15,692 nt of DNA from Erysipelotrichaceae bacterium (GCA_019415435.1 DXZE01000042.1:1-15692), one strand, 5' to 3'. Counted from the first letter of the stretch, positions 7,732-15,557 are shown. Numbers and translations are program-made. Notes: generated by a model from the letters alone, not told the origin.

Positions 7732-7887
7732 ATGAAATACAGATGTACAATTTGCGGCTACATTTATGATGAGGAAAAAGAAGGCGTAAAGTGGGAAGAT
7801 CTGCCAGCTGACTGGACTTGCCCGGTCTGCCATGCTGGAAAGGATAAGTTTGAACCAGTAAAGGAAGAAGAAGGAAAGTCTCACTGA
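7732..7887 (+). CDS. Small rubredoxin (51 aa to the first TGA)
   Basis: A one-iron electron carrier. The two iron-binding loops are clear: CTICG near residues 5-9 and CPVCH near 30-34, giving the four cysteine ligands, followed by GKDKFEPV as in classical rubredoxins. The loop between the first cysteine pair and EDLPADW is about eight residues shorter than in typical clostridial rubredoxins (the DPDNGIKPGT part is missing), a form seen in rubredoxin-like domains of peroxide and superoxide detoxifying proteins. The ATG at 7732 is 8 bases after AAGGAG (7718-7723). No reductase or rubrerythrin partner is in the window. The frame continues open past the TGA at 7885-7887 up to 8055 (see the next two entries), so this may be the N-terminal domain of a longer protein of 107 residues. 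Confidence 0.85.
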   Translation: MKYRCTICGYIYDEEKEGVKWEDLPADWTCPVCHAGKDKFEPVKEEEGKSH

Positions 7888-7930
7888 GCTTCCGGGCATA
7901 AGGCAGGCATTGCCAAAGACTTACCGGAAG
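7888..7930 (+). promoter_or_regulatory. Stem-loop directly after the rubredoxin TGA, SECIS-like candidate
   Basis: Starting one base after the TGA, CTTCCGG (7889-7895) is the perfect reverse complement of CCGGAAG (7924-7930). Inside lies a small apical hairpin, GGCA (7902-7905), loop GGCAT, TGCC (7911-7914). Bacterial selenocysteine insertion elements are stem-loops of about 40 bases placed immediately 3' of an in-frame UGA, so position and size fit. The apical loop does not show the GU of the E. coli fdhF element, so recognition by SelB is uncertain. No T run follows, so it is not an intrinsic terminator. Confidence 0.35.
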
Positions 7931-8055
7931 ATATGAAGGAATTCTTAAGAAATGAATTCGCTGGTGAAGTAGTTACAGATTCTACAGAGAAGAATCTGGA
8001 AGTCAGAGTCGCAGCTGAGAATGGTGCTTCCAAGGGTAAGACAGAATTTGCGTGA
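7888..8055 (+). other. In-frame 55-codon extension of the rubredoxin frame after TGA
   Basis: In the same frame as the rubredoxin, 55 sense codons run without a stop to a second TGA at 8053-8055. The codons (GAA, AAG, GGT, TTA, AGA) look like those of neighbouring genes, and the peptide is a plausible soluble, acidic and basic mix (KDLPEDMKEFLRNEF ... KGKTEFA). I do not recognise the domain. It could be the second half of a protein read through UGA as selenocysteine, or a gene split by a nonsense mutation. A third option is a separate 40-residue ORF from the ATG at 7933, but its upstream GGAAG is only 2 bases away. It contains no cysteine. Confidence 0.45.
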
Positions 8056-8183
8056 AAAGGTGATGATAATTGTTCATCATATGTTCACATGAATGACATT
8101 GTTATTTCAGATAAAAACAGTATTCTTATAACTGTCAGATAAAGAACATCTGATGACAATCATTCGAAAAATTTTCCCCTAAA
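8056..8183. other. AT-rich intergenic stretch with inverted repeats
   Basis: There is no gene here. TGATGA (8061-8066) pairs with TCATCA (8074-8079). TCAGAT (8135-8140) pairs with ATCTGA (8148-8153), flanked by TG and TGACA that extend the symmetry with a bulge. TGTTCA is repeated at 8071-8076 and 8082-8087, 11 bases apart, about one helical turn. These may be regulatory sites, but no function can be read from them. Confidence 0.3.
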
Positions 8184-8228
8184 GAAAACAGCATTGTGCA
8201 TGTATGCATGGTGCTGTTTTCTGTTATG
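8184..8228 (+). terminator. Strong intrinsic terminator after the rubredoxin region
   Basis: GAAAACAGCA (8184-8193) pairs perfectly with TGCTGTTTTC (8212-8221), and the loop contains a second pairing TGCAT/ATGCA, giving a long stable hairpin. The 3' arm ends in TTTTCTGTT and the 5' side is A-rich, so it could work in both directions. It separates the peptidase/exporter/rubredoxin block from the hydrolase/kinase pair. Confidence 0.8.
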
Positions 8229-8266
8229 CATGATGCGATATTTTAATAACATGACGCTGTTTTTTC

Positions 8267-8275
8267 TGTTATGAT
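8267..8275 (+). promoter_or_regulatory. Extended -10 promoter directly before the hydrolase
   Basis: TG-T-TATGAT at 8267-8275 matches an extended -10 element (TGnTATAAT, one mismatch). Seven bases separate it from the ATG at 8283, so transcription would start at or one base before that ATG. No clear -35 is visible, which is tolerated for extended -10 promoters. Confidence 0.45.
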
Positions 8276-8282
8276 CAATTTT

Positions 8283-8897
8283 ATGAAAACAACTTTCTAT
8301 AAAGGTAATGATCATCTTCTTGTATTTGCAGGAGATGAAGATATTGATAAGATTCGTGAGAATCTGGAATGTTCAGTGTTATTTGTAAGTGACTTTGACT
8401 GGAATGATGCATTAACTCCCTGGCCTGCAGAGAAGGTATTCAGGAAGGGTCAGGACTTTGGGGGACATGCGGATAACTTATTAGAAGAAATAGAGTTATT
8501 GAATATATGGAATCAGAACTGGCAGAGATGTACGATCGCAGGTTATTCCCTGGCAGGTTTATTTGCCTTATATGCATGCAGTAAGAGTGATCTCTTTGAT
8601 GGATGTATATCGTGTTCCGGATCCTTGTGGTATGACAGGTTTCTGGAGTATATAGAAGAGAATCCTGTTCATTGTAAGTATGTCTATTTATCATTAGGTG
8701 ATAAGGAAAAGAACAGCTCTAATCCAAGAATGGCACAGGTAGAAACCTGTCATAGGAAAATGTTTGAGATACTATCCAGGTATACAGACTGTATCTTTGA
8801 ATTGAATCAGGGGAATCATTTTCAGGATCCGGAAGGAAGAGTCAGAAAAGGTATCATGTGGATGGAGAAGGAATATGAAAAAGTATCTTGTGTTTGA
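8283..8897 (+). CDS. Small alpha/beta-hydrolase (putative esterase)
   Basis: 204-aa protein of the alpha/beta-hydrolase fold, likely a carboxyl-ester hydrolase of the Fes/YbbA-like putative esterase group. The nucleophile elbow is GYSLAG (87-92, S89). The expected aspartate is D140 in LGDKE and the histidine is H179 in GNHF, completing a catalytic triad in the right order and spacing. No signal peptide is visible, so it should be cytoplasmic. Neither the ATG at 8283 nor the in-frame ATG at 8271 has a Shine-Dalgarno sequence. I prefer 8283 because the extended -10 box overlaps 8271, which would place that codon upstream of the transcript start. The last 23 bases overlap the ROK gene, indicating a two-gene operon. 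Substrate unknown. Confidence 0.8.
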   Translation: MKTTFYKGNDHLLVFAGDEDIDKIRENLECSVLFVSDFDWNDALTPWPAEKVFRKGQDFGGHADNLLEEIELLNIWNQNWQRCTIAGYSLAGLFALYACSKSDLFDGCISCSGSLWYDRFLEYIEENPVHCKYVYLSLGDKEKNSSNPRMAQVETCHRKMFEILSRYTDCIFELNQGNHFQDPEGRVRKGIMWMEKEYEKVSCV

Positions 8898-9750
8898 CTG
8901 GGGTGGAACAGAGATTAAGTATGCTGTCATGAATGAAGAAGGAGAAATATTGGATCATAATGCTGTACCTTCTCCATTAAAGGAAGACACAAGGGATATC
9001 TTTATATCCATGCTGGATGACGTTGTTTCTCTGTATAAAGAAGATATAGATGGTATAGCTATTTCTTCACCAGGAATTATTGATGCTGAGAAGGGGATGA
9101 TTGCAGGTATCAGTACATTTCCATATATGAATGGATTTGATGTAAGGACATTAGAAGAAAGATATCATGTTCCTGTCACAATAGAGAATGATGCCAGATG
9201 TGCTGCTATGGCAGAGTTATGGAATGGTTCTCTAAAGGATGTACAGAATGGTGCGGTATTAATTGCAGGTACTCATTTAGGTGGTGCTTTTATATTGGAT
9301 GGAAAGCTTTACAGAGGCATGCATAACAGTGCTGGAGAGTATTCTTCTGTATGCATTGGTAAGAATATGTATGCGGATAGCCTGGGTACACCTATGTTAT
9401 GTAAGAAGGTATCTGAGAGTCTTCATTTGGATCATGTATGTGATGGTAAAGAAGCATTTACCTATATCAATGAAGGTAAAGGTTTAGAGGCATTGCATGC
9501 CTATACAGATTCTTTAGCAACATTCCTGTTTGATATCAATATACTTCTGGATCTGGAGAAAATCAGTATTGGTGGAGGGATATCTGTACAGGAGTCTTTT
9601 ATAGAAAGTTTAAAAGAATCAGTAAATAAAATAACAGCTTCACATCCTGATGTGAAACAGGGTGTAAAGCTGCCTGTACCGGTAATAGATGTATGCCGGT
9701 ATCATAATGAAGCAAATATGATAGGTGCCTTATACTGGCATTTACATTAG
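8875..9750 (+). CDS. ROK-family sugar kinase-like protein
   Basis: 291-aa member of the ROK family (ASKHA fold), which phosphorylates hexoses, amino sugars or beta-glucosides with ATP. The phosphate-binding DWGGTEIKYA is at residues 8-17, SSPGIID at 64-70, the catalytic-base region ENDARCAA at 104-111 (D106), and a second glycine-rich nucleotide loop SIGGGIS at 231-237. The zinc-binding block of classical ROK proteins (GH ... CxCGxxGC) is absent: NSAGEYSSV at 151-159 has serine where the zinc histidine would be, and the cysteine cluster is missing. This form is typical of beta-glucoside-kinase-like Firmicutes ROK proteins. No helix-turn-helix is present, so it is a kinase type, not a repressor. 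The ATG at 8875 follows GGAGAAGGA. Substrate uncertain. Confidence 0.85.
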   Translation: MKKYLVFDWGGTEIKYAVMNEEGEILDHNAVPSPLKEDTRDIFISMLDDVVSLYKEDIDGIAISSPGIIDAEKGMIAGISTFPYMNGFDVRTLEERYHVPVTIENDARCAAMAELWNGSLKDVQNGAVLIAGTHLGGAFILDGKLYRGMHNSAGEYSSVCIGKNMYADSLGTPMLCKKVSESLHLDHVCDGKEAFTYINEGKGLEALHAYTDSLATFLFDINILLDLEKISIGGGISVQESFIESLKESVNKITASHPDVKQGVKLPVPVIDVCRYHNEANMIGALYWHLH

Positions 9751-9841
9751 TTCTGATCTGGTGCTGCTAATGGGGCAGGATCTTCCCCTTCTGGCGCATG
9801 ACTTTCTTCATGATGTTGAAATTTTCAGAAGGAATGGTCAT
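9747..9841 (-). other. Gap between convergent genes with a small minus-strand frame
   Basis: The gap between ROK and addA has no clear terminator. On the minus strand an ATG at 9841 overlaps the addA stop as ATGA and opens a 24-codon frame (stop at 9767-9769). Within it A-AAT-TTC is a -1 slippery heptamer. Five bases later comes the short inverted repeat CATGA/TCATG (9797-9801 with 9808-9812). The -1 frame then runs 23 more codons, rich in Glu, Pro and Ala, to a TAA at 9747-9749. It could be a chance frame, a decayed gene end or a 31-residue frameshift product. There is no ribosome binding site beyond the weak TATGGAA. Confidence 0.25.
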
Positions 9842-12800
9842 TTCCATAAATCAATCAGTATTTCGTGATTATTGTGGAAAGACCATGCATATGCAGTAAC
9901 AGGTTTATCAGGATAAAGAATTTGTAAAGCTTTCTTATATTCTGATAGCTGGGATGTATATCTTTCTTTAATGGTATTATCATCCGTATGATCTGTTTTA
10001 AAGTCAATTAAGGTAATATCATTATCTCCTATTGCCACAAAGTCCATGGATCCGGTTATACGTTCTGTATCTGTCTGGATATAGAAAGGATATTCTTTAT
10101 GGATGTCTTTGGTTAAACAGGATTGATAGAGAGAAGAGGAAGAGAAGGCAAGCAGTTTCTTTTTATCACTGTCTCTTAAGGCATAACCATTCAGATCTTC
10201 CATGGTCCATGTTCTGTCTGGAAGACTTTCTATGGTTTCATGTATCAGGGTGCCGTAGTTTGTACCGGTTGGCTGATCCAGAGGTGGTAAAGCATGTACT
10301 TCCAGGGAACTAGGTGTATGTAAGGAAGGAATTAAAGAAGGTTTGACTGTTAAAGATGGAAGTGATTCAGAATAAACAGGTGGCTTATAAGAGAGTTTTT
10401 CTACCTGTGTATCCTCTATATGAAGGATATTCATATATGGATCATGATACATGCCATTGAGGATTAAGGAAGTCATGCCTTTACGCTCAGACAGTAAGCT
10501 TAAGTCTATCTGATTTGTATATGTCATCTCTTTTTTTGTTGTATCCACAATGAACAGTCTCTTTTCTGCGCGGGTAACCGCGACATAGAGAAGTCTTGTG
10601 AATTCTTCGAGATCTTCAATATTGCAGCGATGGGTAATTGCTGTACGCATGACAGTAGGACGCCTGGCTCTATAAGGCATAGTTAAATGATTCATGCCAA
10701 GTTTTAATGTGTCATCAATGATGACAGGATTGGGACTGTCAGAGAAGCGGTTCAGACTGGTACTCCATAGAAATACAATCTTGTACTGTAAGCCTTTGGA
10801 CTGGTGGATGGTTGTGACAGTCACAACATCGTCATCTTTACCCTTTGACATAGCTTCTGAAGATTTCTCATCTTCACCAGCATTCATAATGTCAAGAAAT
10901 GACTGCAGGGAGTCTGTACCTGCATTCATTTCTTTTTCAAACAAGAAGTCAAAGTTGGCTTTCTGATGGTCATCGAGATGAATGTAAAAATCATGCATGT
11001 CGGCTAAAGCACTTAACATAGCCGGTATGCCTTTTGTATCAGCGGTATCTTTCAATTGTTTTAAGTCATCGAATACAAAAGGATACTCTTTCTGTATGCC
11101 TTGTAAGTAAGAAGGATATTTTATCTTTAACTGTGCTAACTGTTCATCTGTACACTCATACAGAGGACTTGTTAAGACACTGGTTAATGCTATGACATCT
11201 TCATGGTTTAACATGGCTCTGACTAAGGCAGAGACACTCTGACATAAAGAAGACTGATAGAACCCTTCTCTTGCATCGATGTCATATGGGATGCCGCAGG
11301 CATCAAAGGCAGAACGGATGACAGGCTTATCCTGATGAGAACGTACCAGTATTGCAAAGTCATGGAAGGTAAGAGATGGATCTTCCTTCATCATGTTTAA
11401 TATTTTGGAAGAGATCCATCTTGCCTTCTTCTCCTTAGGAGAATAGTCATCTTTATGATTCGGATCGATGTGGATTAAGGCAAATGTCGCAGGAACCATG
11501 TCTTCTTCCTGTTCTTTTCTTCCTACCGTGACTTCGTCTCTTTCACTGTAGGTATCCTGACAGCCTTCTACATTCATGATGTTATGGAATAAATGATTGG
11601 TAAACTGGACAATGGAATCCATGGAACGATAGTTATGCGTTAAGGTGATCTGACGTGTATGCGGATCTTCCATAATATTACGCATTAACTGAGGCTTAGC
11701 CTGACGGAAACGGTAGATAGACTGTTTGACATCTCCAACTCTGAATACATTGTTATCTCTGGCAATTAAGTCAATGATGGCATTCTGTAATTCAGAAGTA
11801 TCCTGAAATTCATCAATCATGATTTCATCAAAGGAATCTCTGAGGATAGAAGCTGCGGTACCATTGTTTACGGTTAATATGTCATAGGCATATCTTTCCA
11901 TGTCAGAGAAATCCATGCATGCATTGTCTCTTTTCAATGCTTCAAAACGATTCCATACATCTTCTGATAAATCAATCAATGATTTATTAATCTGATATAA
12001 ATCATTGTGGTCTTTGACTAATGACGATTCATCATAGAGATCAGAAGCTAAAGCCTTGCAGTTATCGTTAAAAGCTTTGCGTACTTCTGTATATGGTTCA
12101 TTCTTGCCATTGGCACTAGTCTTCATCAGTAACATAGAACATACACTGGTACAGTAAAGATTCCAGTTATGATCATTTAAGGCATTGATACAGTTGATGA
12201 TGGCATTCTGCTTTGCCTGTAATGTTTCAGGCTTGATCTTTTCATCATCACTGCTGTATTGCATCATGAGGGATAACTGACTGTTTAACTGGTTCAGCTT
12301 GATTTTAAAACTGTCAAAGTAAGCATTTAAGACTTCTTCCGGGAAGTCATTTAAATGCTTTACAGGATCATAGGTATGACGTGCTTCTTCATACCATAAA
12401 GAAGGATTCATACCTGCCTGGGCATGTTTGTTAATATCATCAATGATATCTTTTAAAGTGTCATAGTCCTCTGAGCGGGCAGAGAAGTATTCTAAAAGCG
12501 ATAAAGTTTCTTCATGATGGTTATCAATGAAGGATTGCAGGGCTTGTGTGTAAGCTGTATTCAGATACAGTTTGTCCTGTCCTTCATTGAGAATATTCTT
12601 TGATGTAGCTGGATCCAGACCTATAAGAGAGAAGTATTTCTGAATGATGGTAAGACAATAGGAGTCTATGGTTGTGATATGGGCAGCTTCTAATTCAATT
12701 AATTGAGATTCTAACCATTGTTTTGTCTCAGGATCTTCAGCTGTCTGATAGATTTCATGTAAAGATCCTGCGAGTCTTTTCTTCATTTCTGCGGCAGCTG

Positions 12801-12972
12801 CCTGGGTAAATGTTAATGCCAGTATACGGGAAACACGGATATGGTCTTTGACAACTCTTTTGGTTAAACGGGCTACTAAAACACCTGTCTTACCAGCTCC
12901 GGCAGAGGCTGATACAAGTATATTCGTTCCGGTAGTTTCGATGGCATCTGTCTGATTCTTATCGTATTGCAT
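9838..12972 (-). CDS. addA: AddA, helicase-nuclease subunit of the AddAB recombination enzyme
   Basis: 1044-aa UvrD/Rep-type (SF1A) helicase with a C-terminal RecB-family nuclease. With AddB it resects double-strand DNA ends to feed RecA. Helicase motifs are all present: Walker A SASAGAGKT (21-29), motif Ia TFTQAAAAEM (54-63), motif II DEFQD (387-391), motif III GDVKQSIYRFRQ (413-424), motif IV NYRS (447-450), motif V TTIHQSKGLQ (720-729) and motif VI YVAVTRAEKR (796-805). The nuclease shows H911 in GTLIHE, D977 in GSMDF and D990/K992 in DFKT, so it should be active. It is about 190 residues shorter than Bacillus subtilis AddA (1232 aa). The ATG overlaps the addB stop by one base (TAATG), with GAGG 11 bases upstream inside addB, so translation is probably coupled. 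It is convergent with the ROK gene. Confidence 0.95.
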   Translation of the reverse strand: MQYDKNQTDAIETTGTNILVSASAGAGKTGVLVARLTKRVVKDHIRVSRILALTFTQAAAAEMKKRLAGSLHEIYQTAEDPETKQWLESQLIELEAAHITTIDSYCLTIIQKYFSLIGLDPATSKNILNEGQDKLYLNTAYTQALQSFIDNHHEETLSLLEYFSARSEDYDTLKDIIDDINKHAQAGMNPSLWYEEARHTYDPVKHLNDFPEEVLNAYFDSFKIKLNQLNSQLSLMMQYSSDDEKIKPETLQAKQNAIINCINALNDHNWNLYCTSVCSMLLMKTSANGKNEPYTEVRKAFNDNCKALASDLYDESSLVKDHNDLYQINKSLIDLSEDVWNRFEALKRDNACMDFSDMERYAYDILTVNNGTAASILRDSFDEIMIDEFQDTSELQNAIIDLIARDNNVFRVGDVKQSIYRFRQAKPQLMRNIMEDPHTRQITLTHNYRSMDSIVQFTNHLFHNIMNVEGCQDTYSERDEVTVGRKEQEEDMVPATFALIHIDPNHKDDYSPKEKKARWISSKILNMMKEDPSLTFHDFAILVRSHQDKPVIRSAFDACGIPYDIDAREGFYQSSLCQSVSALVRAMLNHEDVIALTSVLTSPLYECTDEQLAQLKIKYPSYLQGIQKEYPFVFDDLKQLKDTADTKGIPAMLSALADMHDFYIHLDDHQKANFDFLFEKEMNAGTDSLQSFLDIMNAGEDEKSSEAMSKGKDDDVVTVTTIHQSKGLQYKIVFLWSTSLNRFSDSPNPVIIDDTLKLGMNHLTMPYRARRPTVMRTAITHRCNIEDLEEFTRLLYVAVTRAEKRLFIVDTTKKEMTYTNQIDLSLLSERKGMTSLILNGMYHDPYMNILHIEDTQVEKLSYKPPVYSESLPSLTVKPSLIPSLHTPSSLEVHALPPLDQPTGTNYGTLIHETIESLPDRTWTMEDLNGYALRDSDKKKLLAFSSSSLYQSCLTKDIHKEYPFYIQTDTERITGSMDFVAIGDNDITLIDFKTDHTDDNTIKERYTSQLSEYKKALQILYPDKPVTAYAWSFHNNHEILIDLWK

Positions 12973-15545
12973 TATTTCTGTAACCTCAGTTTTTCATCAT
13001 TCATGACAAGCGGTTTTTCCTTACGCTTCTGACCCTGATAACGGCATATGCAGTGATAATCACAGAACTTGCATGCATTCTCATCCGGATCAAGAGAGAT
13101 GTTTCCTTCTGTTAACTGTTTATAGAAGTAGTCATAGAGTTCTATAATGCATTCTCTTGTCTTTTCATAGTCATAAGTAAGGTTAATGGCAGTGATGTGA
13201 GAACCGGTATGATCTAATTCGGTTGTATCTTTGACAAAAGTCCACCCTTTCAAGGTATTGTTATCGAGAGAGCGCTGTTTCTCTGATTCTTCATCGAATT
13301 CATAAGGATCTACAGATTTGGCAGATGCCTTACAGGCAGGTATATCATATGTTTCTGCTTTCAGGGAATCGTAGTAAGCACCTGCCGGTTCCTTGTGGAA
13401 GAGATCTGAGGCAATAATCAGATAGGATAATAACTGTAATTGTGTACCTGCTTTTACAGATGTTTCAGATAACTTATGTAAAGAAGATTTATAGTCAAGG
13501 ATTCTTAATGACTGATCATTATATGTATCGATTCTGTCTATTGTTCCTCTTAAAAGAACATGATCGGTAATCTTTTCCTTAAACTTATATTCTTCTTTAT
13601 AAGGTTCATAGGAAGTGGAAGCTTCCATGACTTTGAGAAATTCCATTGCGTGTAATAATCCATCCAGCATGCGTTCCTTTGTTAAAGAGACACATTCCCT
13701 TTCATCCGGATGTAAGGTTTCTAATACATGGAAAGAAGGTTCCAGCATTGTTTCAAGTTCTTCTTTTGTGACAGAAGGATAGCCTTTGCCTCTGTCTTTT
13801 ACGGCATGTTCCATAACGGCATGCTGGATAGTACCGGTGCTGTTAGCTGCTAAGGAGGCAGTATCCTGCTTTCTGACTTTTAATCCGGATTGAATGAAGT
13901 AAGCATATGGACAGGAAAACCATTTCTCTATGGTAGAGATAGATCCTGTTACAGTACCATCTTTACTGAATAAGTTTATGGCTGTATCAGGAGTTAAATG
14001 ATGCACAGGATCAGACACTGGTTTAACAGTCTTCAGAGACCACTTCTCCTGTGGTAAAGGATATGTATTTTCTATATCAAAGGCTAACTGGATTTCTCTT
14101 CCCTGATAGTCATTGGTATGGAAAGAGAAGGTCAGTTCTTTCTTTGCACTATGCGTTAACCATGATAATTGGGACATATGCATGGCATAACGGTCTGACT
14201 GGGAAGGATAGCCTGGTATCTTTTCGGTATATGCTTCATCAAAAAGACCGCTTTCTACAGGTACACCAGGATAGTTTGCACCAGATACATCCACAATATA
14301 TGTATTCTTTGCTGGTATGACAGGATGCGTCATATCTGTCACCGTACAGAAGTCACTTTCCGTAACGTTTGTATATGCCTGATCCTGCAGAACAGAAGAA
14401 GTGATAAAGCGTACATCCTCTTCTGTTTTAACCAAAGTTAAAACACTCATGAGAGACTGACGTATCTTCATGCCTTCTTTTAATTCATCAGGATTATTTA
14501 AGTATGGAGATAATCTCATGATTTCATAAGCATTGGTAATGATATCAACAGGTGTATCAGAAGAAAGAATACGGTTATATTCTTCTTCAACTGATTCAAA
14601 CCAGGATTGTGTTGTTTGTTCTGATTGTTTGTAGTGCTCTGTTTCAGATTCAAACAGGGAATCTTTTAATACATCTGAAATATGTTCCGGTATGGATGTA
14701 TCCTGTAATGTCTGTTTCAGATAGTCATAGACTTCAGACGGACATTCCTTTGAAAATCCATGTACACGAAGTACATACAGTAAAGAATCCTTATCTTTGC
14801 GTAAGGCAAGGTTTACCAATGCATCATAGATAACCGGAATATGCAGGTTAGTCTCTGTATGAGAAGCAGTATAAGGAATCTGGTAGCGGGTAAATACAGA
14901 TTCCAGTAAAGGATACTGACTTGAGTAAGAAGTTAATATGACATTGCATGGAACATTGTTTGTGACAATATCCTGGGCTATGGCTTCTAATTCCTGACGG
15001 GCATTCAAGGCATAGCGTATATGCATGGCAGGGTTGTTTTCAGGATAAGAGTGATAATGACAATGCTTTTTTAATGTATTCAGGATATTGTAGTGATACA
15101 TATCAGAAGTACTCTGATCATAGATTTCAATATCTTTGTTTATCAATGACTGTATGCTTTCTTCTTTATGAAGAATGTTATCTTTAACAGCTAAGTCCAT
15201 ATGCATTGCTGAAGATACTATTTCTGCAAGTTCTTTCTCGGAATCATTATCCTTTGTCAGATCCGTATCCTTGATGCCATAAAGTATGCATTGTTTTGTG
15301 AAGGTCAGTATTTCATTAATAAAGGCAGGATAGGCAAACATATCCTGATAGATGGGAAACTGTTCTTTGTGTGTCTGTAATTGTTGTGATAAGGATAAAG
15401 CAGTGTATAAGGCATCGTCCTGTTTCTCTTTTAAGGCAGAGGATAAAGAGAGTATATTCACATCTTTTAAGATGCCATCAGTCTCTTTTGACAGTTCTCG
15501 CATCAGTCTGTCTTTGGATTGTTCATCAGCTAAAATGATTTTCAT
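12972..15545 (-). CDS. addB: AddB/RexB, Fe-S nuclease subunit of the AddAB enzyme
   Basis: 857-aa partner of AddA. The C-terminal RecB-type nuclease has H575 (GTIQHAV), D670 (GTIDRID) and D684/K686 (LDYKSS). Four cysteines for the 4Fe-4S clasp are C545 (FSCPYAYF) and C825, C828 and C834, with the same CxxC-x5-C spacing as B. subtilis AddB. The N-terminal helicase-like part is reduced. The Walker A near the start of B. subtilis AddB is absent here (MKIILADEQSKDR), and the protein is about 300 residues shorter than that homologue (1166 aa). It therefore probably does not bind ATP and serves as scaffold, Chi-scanning and nuclease subunit. I chose the ATG at 15545; an in-frame TTG at 15560 overlaps the TATAAT. 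No ribosome binding site precedes either. First gene of an addB-addA operon. Confidence 0.92.
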   Translation of the reverse strand: MKIILADEQSKDRLMRELSKETDGILKDVNILSLSSALKEKQDDALYTALSLSQQLQTHKEQFPIYQDMFAYPAFINEILTFTKQCILYGIKDTDLTKDNDSEKELAEIVSSAMHMDLAVKDNILHKEESIQSLINKDIEIYDQSTSDMYHYNILNTLKKHCHYHSYPENNPAMHIRYALNARQELEAIAQDIVTNNVPCNVILTSYSSQYPLLESVFTRYQIPYTASHTETNLHIPVIYDALVNLALRKDKDSLLYVLRVHGFSKECPSEVYDYLKQTLQDTSIPEHISDVLKDSLFESETEHYKQSEQTTQSWFESVEEEYNRILSSDTPVDIITNAYEIMRLSPYLNNPDELKEGMKIRQSLMSVLTLVKTEEDVRFITSSVLQDQAYTNVTESDFCTVTDMTHPVIPAKNTYIVDVSGANYPGVPVESGLFDEAYTEKIPGYPSQSDRYAMHMSQLSWLTHSAKKELTFSFHTNDYQGREIQLAFDIENTYPLPQEKWSLKTVKPVSDPVHHLTPDTAINLFSKDGTVTGSISTIEKWFSCPYAYFIQSGLKVRKQDTASLAANSTGTIQHAVMEHAVKDRGKGYPSVTKEELETMLEPSFHVLETLHPDERECVSLTKERMLDGLLHAMEFLKVMEASTSYEPYKEEYKFKEKITDHVLLRGTIDRIDTYNDQSLRILDYKSSLHKLSETSVKAGTQLQLLSYLIIASDLFHKEPAGAYYDSLKAETYDIPACKASAKSVDPYEFDEESEKQRSLDNNTLKGWTFVKDTTELDHTGSHITAINLTYDYEKTRECIIELYDYFYKQLTEGNISLDPDENACKFCDYHCICRYQGQKRKEKPLVMNDEKLRLQK

Positions 15546-15551
15546 ATGTAT

Positions 15552-15557
15552 ATTATA
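15552..15557 (-). promoter_or_regulatory. Consensus -10 box for addB, six bases from the ATG
   Basis: On the minus strand TATAAT (15557 to 15552) is followed by six bases and then the addB ATG at 15545, so transcription would start at about the first base of the start codon. The -35 region is weak (ACAGAT at 17-base spacing). Confidence 0.5.

Noticed and set aside
8184..8221. Long hairpin considered as a small RNA or transposon end
   Set aside because: Perfect stem, T-rich 3' side and position after a gene block fit an intrinsic terminator; no matching second copy with a transposase is present.
9281..9487. 68-codon plus-strand frame inside the ROK gene
   Set aside because: It overlaps well-conserved ROK sequence in another frame and has no start signal.
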